This document shows, in pieces, positions 13,501 through 25,734 of a DNA stretch of 64,000 nucleotides. The stretch is from the NCBI GenBank assembly GCA_963693285.1, contig OY848917.1, positions 31,693,245 through 31,757,244 on the forward strand, written 5' to 3'. The notes beneath the pieces were generated by a model. It ran no database searches, was not told the DNA's origin, and saw nothing but the letters and a program-made list of their open reading frames with translations. The stretch's first letter is position 1, and each line of letters opens with the position of its first letter. The DNA comes from Xestospongia muta (lineage: Eukaryota > Porifera > Demospongiae > Haplosclerida > Petrosiidae). Made by a program: the position numbers and the translations under genes.

Positions 13501-16500
13501 GGTTGTTGATCTTTTACTGAAATATGGTGCTGATTGTACTCTACAAAATGATAATGGAGAGACTGTATTAGAAGTAGGGTCACCGGATATTATAAAACAG
13601 ATATTAAGTAAGTTACTATTAGTACAAGTAATGATCTGGTTTGATAAATGTAGAGTAGTACCGCTTAATTGATTTATTATTTAATTATAATCATGGTATA
13701 TGAATTATTTTCTTTGATCTCTTATATTATTACAATATAGACTAATATGAACAATACCTCAATATCAATTATAATATTGAATTTATTTTATTATACACAG
13801 AATCTATAAAACATGATGGCACCGCTTTATCTAATGCGCAGGCTTTCCTGCATTCAGCATGGTTAGGTGATGCTGTCACTGTGAGAAAAGGTTTGGTAAG
13901 TTAGCTTGTTCACTCATTGGAAAATGCTGTTTTCCTTTTTATAATATTGTTATTGTGTGTGGAATTTATTAACACCTATGTCACATGACATCACACGATA
14001 TACCATTTGGCATTTGGTGTACCAATATGTTAACACAATTTTAAATAATATAAATGTTTTCTGCTTAATCAGTTATTCGATCATCAACATCAAAGTTTTT
14101 GGATTTAAAGAAGAGTATAAAAAGAACTTGATAAGAATAAAGCTCCATATCTATACAGCTATATGCCTCAGCATAAAACTATATAAACCATAGCTGCTGT
14201 GATGTCTAGCCATTCTATGACATTATTATGATATTATTGGTATTATCTTTAACAAATGTTTATCCTATAGTCTGGTAATGTTATTGATGTTAATTGTCGT
14301 AACAGTGATGGTCTAACACCAATGTTGCTAGTAACAAGAGATATTGGAATGTTTGAAAAAGGTCAGTAATGACAACAACTATCAAGTTACATTAGTGTCA
14401 CAATATTAAGACACTTGGAGTCAAGTCAAATAATTAGTTATAAGATATCTCTTGTCTATCCCATAGTACAACATGTGATGCAGACAGAATATAATCCAGC
14501 AGAAGTACTTCAAGAGTTAATCAGGAAAAATGCGTAAGTGATGAACACAAATCTATAAGACACAACAGTATTAGTACCCTAAGTATTTTTATCACGATAA
14601 CCATCTAATAGTAATGTATGGTACATTTTCAACTATGAAATTACTATAAGTACATATATTGTTTTATACAGTGATGTTACAGCCCGGGACTCTCATGGAA
14701 TGAGTCCACTTCATTTAGTGGCTGCTAATAAAAGTGTACAGGCTAAGAAAATGGTGTCTTTATTATTAAAAAATGGAGGATCTACAGGTTTGTATTTTGT
14801 AATACATTTATATTGAAATAAGATATTTGACAGAAAATATTATTATTGGATTTTCTGTTGTTGTTTAGATTCATTGGACCACAACCTCTATGCTCCTTTA
14901 CATGTTGCATCAGAAGCAGGACATACAGCTATAGTTGTGGCACTATTAGAAGAAGGAGGGGCTGATATCAATATGAAAGGAGGAGAAAGAGGAGACACAC
15001 CTCTCATGTTATCAGTAAGACACCATGACTGTTGTAGTAATGATAGAAGCTTTAAGTCTGATCCACCAACCATACCTATTTTCATAACACTTGCAGCATA
15101 ACTGTATTAGCCATGATTATAGTATGCTTATAATTAGATCTCAGTCTTTAATTACCATATTAAGCTTCATGTAATAAATGGATTAAAATAATGTATAATA
15201 ACTTTGTCCTAAAGTAATGACATCATTGTCCCTTGATATAGATTATATTGATGTTTTACAATGTACTTCTTATACATGCAGTTTTAATTTACTTATTATT
15301 ATATTTAGGCTCGTGAAGGTCACAAAGAAACTGCTCAATATCTCATATCTAAAGGAGCTGATGTCACTGTTGTAGACAACTATGGCGACACAGCTCTAGA
15401 TGTTGCTAAAACATCTTCCATGATCTCCTTACTAAAAGGTACATGGCAAGACCTCATATTGTTTTCTCGTACACCCAATGTATATGTACATTATTTTATC
15501 TCATATGTTTTATGTCCTTAATAAGTCAAGTGGCAAGCCTCTAACAATATCAATATTCTCACTGGGATTTTCAAATAATAATATGGTTGTATTTCAAATA
15601 TATTAGATGCATTGGAAGATCGAAATCATGAAATAGCTAGCAAAAAAGACAAATGTAATGATGACCACACCCATTCAGAAGAGGAGAGTCCAATAGGTTA
15701 TCCTTGTGAGCTCAGTGATGATGAGAATGGCTCTCTCATTCGCATTCCGCAACTTCCAGAGACTCCTACAAGACATGACCAGTCTTTCTTTATCACTAAT
15801 CGCAGTGTAAGTAGTTATCCTTTAAAATAAAAAGAAATATAATATTTGTTTTGTAAATGGCAATAAGAGATGCTCATATTTGAGGTTCTGTAACTAATCT
15901 CTTAATAGTGAGGTATCGTACTTATTGTGCTATCCTCATAGACAAGAGAGAGGTTTTAGCTACTCATGATGATATACATGTCATACGTGTGTGCTATTGT
16001 TCTCTGTCTACTTAGACCTCTTTAACTAGTCGTCATGGTGACAACATGGCACGTCTTGAAAGTGTAGACTCCACTGATTTAAACAACGAATTTGAACGAC
16101 TTGAGACAGGTAATATTAATGCATCATTCTACTATTGTGCAAATAATAGTTTAAATACTCCTACTGTATTTCAATATAAGCCTTCAACATAAGTATCTTC
16201 TACAAACTAACAAAACATCTTAGAAAAAATCTCCAAAATATCACTTATTCAAAGATTGTTCAATGACCTAACAAGAGTATTTGTATTTCTGTACTACATA
16301 TCTAGATGCCCCTACTCCTGATTTAGTTCGACCACTAAGTGAAGTAGAAGCTGACGATGAACTAGAAGAAGTTGGGAGTGGTTCCAAGCGGATCAAACCT
16401 GCAACATGGCGCTCTCAAGCTCGCCATACAATGGAAGAAAGTATTGCCTCCAAGAGGAGTACTTTTCCTCGAGACATTAAAGAGTCTTCTCGTCTTCTAC

Positions 16501-17763
16501 CAGCACGAGGACAGAAGACATCTCGTACACTTGATAGTCGTATTTCAATAGACAACACTACAACAACAAAAGCCATTTTAAATGAAAACAACTTTCCTGT
16601 GGGAAATATTAGCAGCCAACGTGGTGTACCTGATAGAAAAAGACAGAATAAAGCTTTTAAAAAATCACGAAGTTTGAGTCGTTCATTAGATAATTTATCG
16701 GAGACTGAGAAGTCTATCTCTGTCACTCCTACCTCAATTACACCAACGTGTAACACTCCTACTAAACAACAGAAAAGAATGAGTTTACCTGGAATAGCTA
16801 GACTAACTGACAATGGACAACAACAAAAAGGTACTCAATTTGTTATACATCAGTGCTACCTGTATGGTATATAAAACATCTATTGTTTATGCATCATAAG
16901 ATAATGATTTACTAGAATAGTCTTGTACATCTATACTAGTGTCCTATATTTTTTTCATATTTCTTTTATCTTTATTATTCTGTTTTGTGTTATGTTTCTA
17001 TTCAGGATCTCCTACTAGTACAGTGGCACATTTACCTGCCCTAAGTAATCTACAACCAGTAGCTATGGTAGCATTGGATGCTGTAAAGGAAAGTTTTCAA
17101 ATTGAGAATTTCTCTTCAAAACGAAGACAAGAACGTCGATCACTTCCTACAGAACTTGTACCCAAGAGAACACCAACAAGTTCAGTCCATAGGTTAGTTA
17201 GCTGTGAAGTTCAAGCATGTGTAGTTGTGAGTAAGTGAGTAAATGAATCCATATATACATGTATGGTGCAATCACTCAAACCATGTTGGAGTCGTCTTTA
17301 AGTTTTTGTGTAATATCACATCTCTTGCCTTATAGTAAAAGATCTTATGGGGCTCTTACCAGCAATTTTTCTCATAATGAGAGAACTAGTACTGGATCCA
17401 GCATGCCTCATCGACAATTGTCAGAAGAAAAAACATCAACATCAAAAATCCCTCTACTTCCAGCAGTTGTAGCTCCACAATTTGTACCCTCACAACCTCC
17501 ACAACCATCCCATCCATCACAATTTTATCATCAACGTTCAAGACAATCTGGTGTTCGATCCAGTAGTAGTCGTTTTCCTCAACCACCATCGTCTAATAAT
17601 TTAGTTACCACTTCAGTGACATCAACATTGGCTGTAGTCAATGAAGACTTAGAGAACTCATCGTCTGATAAAACATTAACTAATTCTCATGGAGAAAAGA
17701 TGGTATGGCAAATCTCAATTGTAGTGAATTACTTGTACATGATTTATATATACACAACAACAT

Positions 17764-17838
<75 letters not shown>

Positions 17839-19918
17839 GACTACACCCACTCCAAGAGACTTCCAATCTGATAGTTTGGAGCAAAAACATCCTGTGTTAC
17901 CACTGTCCCCTGTGAATATTGATCCACATTCTCCTACATCTAATGTAGTAATCAATCATGCAGCTCGAGAGGATGGTGACCCTCCTCTCTCCCCAATATG
18001 GAATCAAATGCAGCAGTTTAATAGTGATGTTGAAACTTCTAGTTGTGGTTAGTTTAGTTTTAAATTATAGAGACAAACCACTAATCACTAACAAGATTAT
18101 GTGATAATATTATTATTATAACATTTATATTGTAGGAGAATATATTATGTCCTATGTTGGTTCACAAGCAACTTTTCCTCGACACTTGATGTCTCCTGAT
18201 CCTTCTACTCGTAAAGTTCCTGGGACTGACAGTGGTCGAGGAAGTGATGAAGAGAAAGGAGATCCAAGTAGCAGTGATGAATCAGAAAATGAAGATGACC
18301 TGGATAGTAAGGAGATACTTAAGTGGAAACGAGGACGTTTGCTTGGGAAAGGAGCCTTTGGAAAAGTATGTCTATATGGTTCAATATTGTATTTGTGTAA
18401 TTAAGGTACTTTGTATAACTTGATCTCCTTTTACTGTAATGGACTTTAGTCGTTAGTAAGATTATTAATTATTCAGGTATGGGAGGGACTTATGGATTCT
18501 GCTAAACTAATAGCTGTCAAAGAAGTTGAGTTAGATGTTGGAACAGCAGAGAAGGCACAAGCTGTAAGTATCTTTATTATTACAAAGCTTCCCTTTCATT
18601 TACTTACACCTTTCTTGTTGATTTTAATATTTCTTTCTAGAGATGCACAAAATTATTATGACGTTGTAGATTAAGCATTCAACTTTCAACATAGCAATTT
18701 TTAATTACATATATGCTTAACTTTGAAATTTCAATTTGTCAACACACTTCATAGTTGGTTTGACCCTACCTTTTATGCACACCAACTTCTTTTCTGTAGC
18801 AATTTGAAAAAATTCAACTTGAAGTGGACATCTTAAGGAGTCTATGTCATAGAAACATAGTCCAATATTGGGGAGCTGCTATGGATAATGCAACAGTTTA
18901 TATTTTTATGGAATACATATCAGGAGGATCACTACAGAGTATATTAAAAAGGTAATCTTTCAATGCTGGATATAAACTGAAGACAGAATATTAGTGAGTG
19001 TTTTATTATCATTGTAGGTTTGGTGCACTAGATGAGCGTACTATTGCTCACTATACTCGTCAAATTGCTCGTGGTCTGTCCTACTTACATCATAATGGTG
19101 TCATTCATCGAGATATTAAAGGAGCTAATATAATGGTTACTTCAAAGGGTGTGGTCAAACTCATTGACTTTGGCTGTGCTAAAAGACATTGTCAGGTAGT
19201 TTATTTTAATTACATTACACTACTCAATATCATGTTACTGTTATAGGAGTTAAGTGGTGGTTTTCAGTCAGTACGTGGTACACCATATTGGATGGCTCCT
19301 GAAGTAATATGTGGTCATGGCTATGGAAGAAAGTCAGATATATGGTTTGTTTCAAATACACAATAATACAGTTAGCAATAAAGTAGATACTTTGTGGTTC
19401 TGGTACTGTATTGTTCAATGAAACAAAGATTAATATTATCTGCTAAATTTATTTTGTTTTCAGGAGTCTTGGTTGTACTGTCCATGAAATGGCTACCACT
19501 AAGCCACCATGGGGAGAGTTACCTCCGGAAGCAGCGATGTTCCACATAGGAATGGGACATTCAGTACCAGGGCTACCCGATCACTTATCAATTGAACTAA
19601 AAACTTTGTTCTCTGACTGTCTCTCCAAGTATGTAATTCATTTCTAAGAACCTAGTAAATACATGCATAGTGATGTAATTTAGTAATTGTGCAGTCAAGC
19701 TTCAATCAGATAGACATCTTGTTGTTGTATGATTATAATAGTTCATTTTATTTCAATATTTACCTTTTACTATGTTATATGAATTCATTGTTGTTACTCT
19801 TTCATGCAGAGATCCTGCAAAGCGTCCAACCTCACAAGAAGTATTAAAACATTTTTTTCTTTTAAAACACAAGCAACATTCTTTAGAATCTAAAGTCAAA
19901 AAGAAGATAAATAATTAA
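10573..19918 (+). CDS. Ankyrin-repeat MAP kinase kinase kinase, MAP3K19/YSK4-like kinase domain
   Basis: Predicted Ser/Thr kinase at the top of a MAPK cascade. About 23 exons splice in frame from ATG 10573 ([16 protein letters not shown]) to TAA 19918, roughly 1,200 residues. The N-terminal third carries ankyrin repeats ([84 protein letters not shown]). The middle, about 500 residues, is Ser/Thr/Pro-rich, basic and low in complexity. The C-terminus is a complete STE11-type kinase: [13 protein letters not shown] (glycine loop), IAVKEVEL (Lys), [52 protein letters not shown], ending just before the stop. All catalytic residues are intact. HRDIKG, LIDFGCA and [10 protein letters not shown] with YGRKSDIWS are closest to MAP3K19/YSK4 as I remember that family. 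Vertebrate MAP3K19 is not known to me to carry ankyrin repeats. A weaker alternative is a general MEKK. Confidence 0.9.
13000..13160. mobile_element. Foldback (MITE-like) inverted repeat in a MAP3K intron
   Basis: Two arms of about 67-72 bp (13000-13066 and 13089-13160) are inverse copies: aatcagagctacttat and its inverse ataagtagctctgatt, and tttacacaaaaca and tgttttgtgtaaa. The loop is about 22 bp. Arms differ at several positions, so the insertion is not recent. No transposase. No clear target duplication seen. Confidence 0.75.
17766..17837 (+). repeat. (CT)n microsatellite forming an intron pyrimidine tract
   Basis: About 36 uninterrupted CT units ending in ctag, the acceptor of the MAP3K exon starting at 17840 (ACTACACCCACTCC). 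The tract fills most of the short intron that begins at the donor near 17702. Confidence 0.93.
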
Positions 19919-20051
19919 ATTATTTTACAAATCTAATTGATGATAATATTTTGTGTGTTTTTTAATTATAACGTGGAAATAATAGATAATGATAAAAATA
20001 ATTATTTATATCATTCATGACTTTGTGGAAACAAAGCACCTAATGACTATT

Positions 20052-20166
20052 GTCACGCCCTTTTTGTTAGGCTGTGACGAGGTGACCACACAACGAAGTG
20101 CAAGTGAAGCAGTATGAATAAAACTTTGCTGCAAATACTAGCAAAAATAACTGATTCTCTTTCGCA
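20052..20166 (+). promoter_or_regulatory. Likely promoter/5' leader of the GT92 gene
   Basis: Only 248 bp separate the kinase stop from the GT92 start. A GTCACGCCCTTTTT motif at 20052-20065 recurs, almost unchanged, just upstream of the CMC2 start (29930-29943, GTCACGCCCTCTTT). It resembles a GC-box/KLF-type CACGCCC site, but function is inferred. Confidence 0.35.
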
Positions 20167-21411
20167 ATGCCTTCACGGTTGTGTTCGAAGGAAAGGATCT
20201 GTTTTCTAGTAGTAGTGTTATTTGCAATAATTACTACTGTAGCATTTGCTTATATTATAACCGAGAGAGACAATCTTACACCATTTGTTCATCACTCTCG
20301 ACGACCGTGGATAAAGATGTCTTCTCATACTACAGTGTGGCAAGTAGCACACTATGACCACAGACCCTTCGCCTATGGAGGTCCTGCAATAGTGATTATT
20401 ATGTTTCATGATCATAGTGTTAAAGAACATGAATTATATTTGAAAACAAATACTATTGGCTGTCTTGAAGCTAAAGCCAAATGGATAGAATTTGGAAAAC
20501 TAGAGGAGGTGCCTAATGAAGAAGACTATTGTTATCTTGCAGTATTTAATCTCACAAAAGACACAAACGTTCCAAATGAGGTACAATTGAGTAATGCTTC
20601 TGATTGCAGTGTGCCAGTGTCAGACAATATGCCAGTTTATTATAAGGAAAAAGAAACAGAGATTGACTTTGCAACCTGTTTGTACAAAGGTGTAACAATC
20701 AACAGTAGTATTTGGGAAAAAACTACAGACCTTGCTTCATGGATTGAAATTAATCGTGCTGTAGGAGTGAGTCATATTACTATTTATAATCAACATATTC
20801 CAACTGTTACTCTTAATATGTTACATTACTATGTAGAACAAGGGTTTGTTGACTTGATTGATTGGCACATTGATAATCCGGTGAATAGAATTGGTAACAA
20901 TGGTCAAATTGGATCAACAATGGACTGTTTATATCGATACTTGAGACGATCAAAGTATATCTTGTTTCTTGACATGGATGAGTTAATAATCCCTCACAAT
21001 ACAAACAGTTTATTTGACATGATGAAATTGATTGATAAAAAAAATGTCACACAATATCGCTTTTACAATTCATTTTGGCATGATGTAGGAAAAATTGTTA
21101 ATAATGGCAGTGAAAATATTCTTGATAAGATTGACTTTGAAGTTCTTCCTATTCACTTCAAAAGAACCAATCGCACGAAAAATTGTGAATCTACTAGAAG
21201 ATACAAGAATATAATAAAAACTGAAGGTGCTATTCGAGTGGGAATTCACAAAGTATATAAAATGAAGAAAGGACAAATAAGGTTTCAAGTTCCAGTTCAT
21301 GTAGGACTAATGCATCATTATAGAACACCAGATTATGCTATAGATGAAGAACAAATTGAAGACATGATAATGTCTCGATATGTAGACAAAGTGAAGTCAC
21401 GTCTGTCATAA
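20167..21411 (+). CDS. Glycosyltransferase family 92 (DUF23) type II membrane enzyme
   Basis: Intronless gene of 414 codons. Predicted Golgi enzyme adding a sugar, by analogy with the beta-1,4-galactosyltransferase GALT-1 of C. elegans. The acceptor here is unknown. The N-terminus has a short basic cytoplasmic stretch, then a signal anchor (ICFLVVVLFAIITTVAFAYI, residues ~11-30). The catalytic part shows the GT92 pattern: DLASWIEINRAVGVSHITIY, YYVEQGFVDLIDWH, GSTMDCLYRYLRRSKYILFL, then DMDELIIP with the metal-binding DxD-type motif, and GIHKVYK with VGLMHHYR near the end. Possible N-glycosylation sites include NLT and NSS. Length is normal for the family. Lack of introns among intron-rich neighbours suggests retroposition or simple intron loss. 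Confidence 0.9.
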   Translation: MPSRLCSKERICFLVVVLFAIITTVAFAYIITERDNLTPFVHHSRRPWIKMSSHTTVWQVAHYDHRPFAYGGPAIVIIMFHDHSVKEHELYLKTNTIGCLEAKAKWIEFGKLEEVPNEEDYCYLAVFNLTKDTNVPNEVQLSNASDCSVPVSDNMPVYYKEKETEIDFATCLYKGVTINSSIWEKTTDLASWIEINRAVGVSHITIYNQHIPTVTLNMLHYYVEQGFVDLIDWHIDNPVNRIGNNGQIGSTMDCLYRYLRRSKYILFLDMDELIIPHNTNSLFDMMKLIDKKNVTQYRFYNSFWHDVGKIVNNGSENILDKIDFEVLPIHFKRTNRTKNCESTRRYKNIIKTEGAIRVGIHKVYKMKKGQIRFQVPVHVGLMHHYRTPDYAIDEEQIEDMIMSRYVDKVKSRLS

Positions 21412-21529
21412 ATATGTACTTCATTGTTATGATACTTTTTATACCTAAAATATTTGCCCTAGTTATTAAATTATTAAATTATCTTGTGAGTGCTAGCATA
21501 GCTTAATCTATCATATAATAAGTGAGTGA

Positions 21530-21750
21530 AGAGGTCACTATCCTGATCCATGGGACTATCTATCCTTTTACTCAATGTGGCTTTAATTATTATACAATTG
21601 ATGATAGCAAAGAAGTTGGACCACCATTTGATAGAATTGGTGGACTACATACAGGGGTATGTACATCATTGTCTGTACATTTAAACCTGCTGAGGTTGTT
21701 ACTCTGTTATGATGAAGGTTATGTCAACAAGATATTACATGAACCTAAGC
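21530..21750 (+). pseudogene. Broken partial copy of GALC exons 1-2
   Basis: Lies ~650 bp upstream of the intact GALC start. It carries YTIDDSKEVGPPFDRIGG against [18 protein letters not shown] in the real gene, followed by the same donor context (gtatgtac), and then a copy of exon 2 (LLRLLLCYDEGYVNKIL against [17 protein letters not shown]). The exon 2 acceptor AG is missing in the copy (gcttcatcgagg is replaced by acctgctgagg), and nothing matching exon 3 follows. It is a local partial duplication that has decayed. Confidence 0.75.
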
Positions 21751-22185
21751 ATATTTATTTCACAATGAAGTATGACGACCTGTTACTCACACTCTAAATT
21801 TCTTCACTAATTTTTGCTTATACTTAAATATACCATCTCTGTATCCCATGTATCCTTACCTATAACAGTACTGCAGTTTCTTACCTTTGAATTTATTAAA
21901 TTAATATTTTTCACAACATCAAATTTTTCCACTATTCATTAACCAAGTGATCACATCTACTATGATTATCTCTCTACTGATCTCAACTCAGACTTACCCC
22001 ATGGGGCTAATGAAGATCTTCATTAGTTGCATGTAGCAATTATGTCATTAGAACTTCAACACTATGTTTGTTATTATTGAAACTGCATCACTGAGGCACC
22101 TCAATGATAAGAAGATTCATGATAATTACCATTACTTGTAAATAATTCATTAAGTAAACTGGGCGTTGTCGAGTAGGCCTAAACA

Positions 22186-25100
22186 ATGATACTACTTCAT
22201 TTCTGTGTGACTATCCTTCTTACTGTAGACATAATTCAATGTTATACAGTTGATGATAGCAGAGGAATTGGACCACGATTTGATGGAATTGGTGGACTAA
22301 GTGCTGGTGTATGTACTACTAGTTTTTATTGTATCTATGTTACAACATAGTCTGTACACATGTAGGCTTCATCGAGGCTGTTACCCTGTTATGACAAAAA
22401 TATTGCCAACGAGATATTAGATATTCTGTTTAAGGTAATGAATAATTAACTATATGATCATGAAGTAGACCAATTATGGTATGTAATAAATAATTAACTA
22501 AGTGATCATGAAGTAGACCAATTATGGTATGTAATGAATAATTAACTAAGAGATCATGAAGTATACCAATTATGGTACTACTAGCTAGCCAAACACAAAG
22601 TGGAAAAGAATATGGAAACAACCTTACATGTCATCACATATTAAAGGAGTTAAAACAACATCCTAAAATATTACAATTATAGATCAATCAATATCTGTCT
22701 TCATAATGACTAAACCTCTCCTAATAAACAATATTTTTCTACCATAATTAAACAATATCCATACATCACCATCTTAAAATAAAGAGTAAAGTGAACGAAA
22801 CAATAGACTAGGCCATTTCTAAGTATTAATATAGTTAATTGATTATGTAGCATTTTTATTTATTTACTTTATTTAGCCTCAATTTGCAGCATCCTTGCAA
22901 ATTTTAAAAGTTGAAATTGGTGGAGATGGACAAAGTACAGGTATGCATCTGTTTAGAATCTTCATAGGTCATTGACTTCTAATAATAAATGTTTATTTTG
23001 TTTATTAATTTTTCATAAGGTATAATCTTACTATACTCAATGATATTTTTATCCGCAATCTTTTATGTCATGCTTTTAATATAACTATTGATATGATACA
23101 GATGGTACAGAGTCTTCACATATGCACACTGAACAAGATGAAAACTATCAAAGTGGTTATGAATGGTGGTTAATGGCAGAAGCTAAAAAAGTGAATTACA
23201 ACTATTACAATAAATTTTTATCGATTATTAACATTTCATAATAACCTCTAGCGTAATCCTGACATCAAGCTCTATGGATTGCCATGGACATTTCCAGGTT
23301 GGGTAAGTAAGTAACTTATTAAAATATTATTACATTTATTGTGTTATCAGCTGGGTAATGGTACTAGCAGTCCCTACAAATTCCCAGAGCTAACAGCAGG
23401 TTATATTGTAAAATGGATATATGGAGCCAAGACTTTTTATAACTTGAACATTGATTACATTGGGGTAAGTGTGTTTTAGTTATAGTCAGTGTAAGTCAAT
23501 TGTGAGTATGTCAGATCTGGAATGAGCGCAGTTTTGACTCTACATATATCAAGGTACTTCATTTATTGCACAACTGTTAAAGTTTTGGTAGACATTACGT
23601 GAAGCCTTAGACACTGCTGGTCTATAATATGTTCAAATAGTAGCTGCTGATGGCTCCTTTAACAGTATTGCTAATGCTGTTTTGGAAGACAGAGAACTAT
23701 CAGATGCTATAAGCATTTTGGGGTAAATTGTAATTGTGTATATTATACTATACATGAATACTTTATATAGAGCTCATTATCCTGGAACAGTGAGTCCTAC
23801 AAATGCTAAGATGACTGGCAAACCACTGTGGTCATCAGAAGATTATAGTACATACAATGATGATGTAGGGGCTGGTTGTTGGGCTCGAGTTAGTCCTCTC
23901 TATTACTTAATATGTTATAATTACATTTGTTAGATATTGAATCAAAATTATGTCAATGGCAATATGACAAGGTTAGTTATCATTGTTAATTGTTTTCTTA
24001 AAACTGTACTTGTAGTACTATAACTTGGAACATAATTGCTAGTTATTACGAGGGTTTACCTTATTTTCGTACTGGCTTAATGACTGCTGTTGAACCTTGG
24101 AGTGGTAATTATGATATCAATGGTCCAATATATGTCACAGGTAAGTGTTCAGGTATAACCTATATAGTGTTAACTTCAAATTTTATAGCTCATACAACTC
24201 AATTTACTAAACCTGGTGATGTGTATTTGTTAAATGGCTATGGATCAGGTCTTCTTCAGTATGGAGGAAGTTATGTTTCCATTATGGATCCTCAAACAAA
24301 AGACCTCACTATTATTATTGAAACTATGGTACAGGCCATCAGTTATCAAGTAATTGATTATGATCTTCTTGTGTAGACTCATGATCATTCAAAGTGTATA
24401 AGGCCATCTCTCCCTGAATATAATGTATCTTCACAACAAGTAACCTTTAATTTAAAAGGATCATTTGTGAGTTATACAATTCATACTACACATTTGAAAT
24501 TATTATTGTTAGGCTTATATTACTGAGTTAAGTCGTTGGGATAGTCAACTTTTTGATCCCAAGACAAATACTTCAGAGTATTTTATTAATAATGGAACAG
24601 TAAAGGTAAGCAACTATATAAACATCACATCTTCAATACCTTCATTTTAAAGGTAGTGGATAATGTTCTTACTCTTGATATACCAGCTGATCATATCATT
24701 ACACTGTCCACCAAAAAGGGTCAAACAAAAGGGATGTACAATCCCCCACCATCTAAATCCTTTCCCATTCCTTACCATGATGACTTTGAATGTAAGAAAT
24801 CAATTTTTAATATTAATATGTATATATATATATATAAACATTCTTTGTTGTAGCTTATAATGAATTTAGTGAGGCCAATTACTTTTCTGATCAATCTGGT
24901 ATTTTTGAAATCAGAAAGTCACAGCATAATCAAGGAAAAGTCATGACACAAGTACACAGACATAAGTGTTCTATTGATGTCTCCTTAATAATATTGTAGG
25001 TTGTCGGTAAACATGTAATTTCATGGTGTAATGATGCTAATGAAGCAGTCACACTGATAGGCCAATCTAACTGGTAAGTAGCACTATTGTTTTGTTGAAT

Positions 25101-25734
25101 AATGTTTTGTCTTTTAGGCAATCTGTGACAGTTAGTGTTGATGTTGTCCTACCAAATACTCAAAATGTTGGTGCATTTCTTGGAGCCAGAATTAGCAATG
25201 GAGGTTGCAGTGGTACAGCAAAAGCTACTGGAGTATTTTTGTGGATTAATACAGCAGGACATTGGTCTGTCACTAAAGATATAGGTAATGATAATTAAAT
25301 GAACATGGCAAAGCATAAAACTATTACGCCATGTACAACAAAATCATTTGTTTATAAACTTTTAGCTGGCAGTATGGTAGTTCACAGTGGAGATATAGAT
25401 GTCTCTCCTGGTATAACATACCTACTATCAATGGAAGTAAATGTAAGTATAAATCAGTTAACTTTACAGTAACCATAGTGATTTGTTATGGGTATATTTG
25501 ATATTTATTATGTATGGTCTGTCCACATAATTAACCATTGTGTAGGATGGTTTTGTTTCCATTGCTATCAATGACAAAGTTTCTACTAAGCTACAAATTT
25601 CAGGTGGACAAGGATTTGTAGGATTTGGTACTTCAGGATATTTTCCAGTAGAGTTTGATAACTTCAATCTTACTAAAGGTGATGAATACATTCATGATGA
25701 GAACAACATAGTAATTGTCAATGTATTTGTATGA
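22186..25734 (+). CDS. GALC: Galactocerebrosidase (GH59)
   Basis: Lysosomal enzyme that removes galactose from galactosylceramide and related lipids. The ATG at 22186 opens a signal peptide ([19 protein letters not shown]). About 15 or more short exons, split by very small introns (often 50-80 bp), run to TGA 25734 and give roughly 650-680 residues, the usual GALC length. The family sequence is followed almost throughout: [92 protein letters not shown] (acid/base Glu in WNE), [19 protein letters not shown] (nucleophile Glu in SSED), [44 protein letters not shown] and LTIIIETM. Then come the beta-sandwich and the C-terminal lectin-like domain (DDFE.., [20 protein letters not shown]). Both catalytic glutamates are present. 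A 48-bp x3 repeat sits in the second intron. Confidence 0.93.
22435..22579. repeat. Tandem repeat, ~48 bp x 3, in a GALC intron
   Basis: Three near-identical units built on aataattaactaagtgatca followed by tgaagtagaccaattatgg, immediately after the second exon's donor. Noncoding. Confidence 0.9.

Noticed and set aside
16415..16813. 132-codon open frame antisense to the kinase gene
   Set aside because: It lies wholly opposite a supported MAP3K exon in low-complexity sequence, with no family resemblance.
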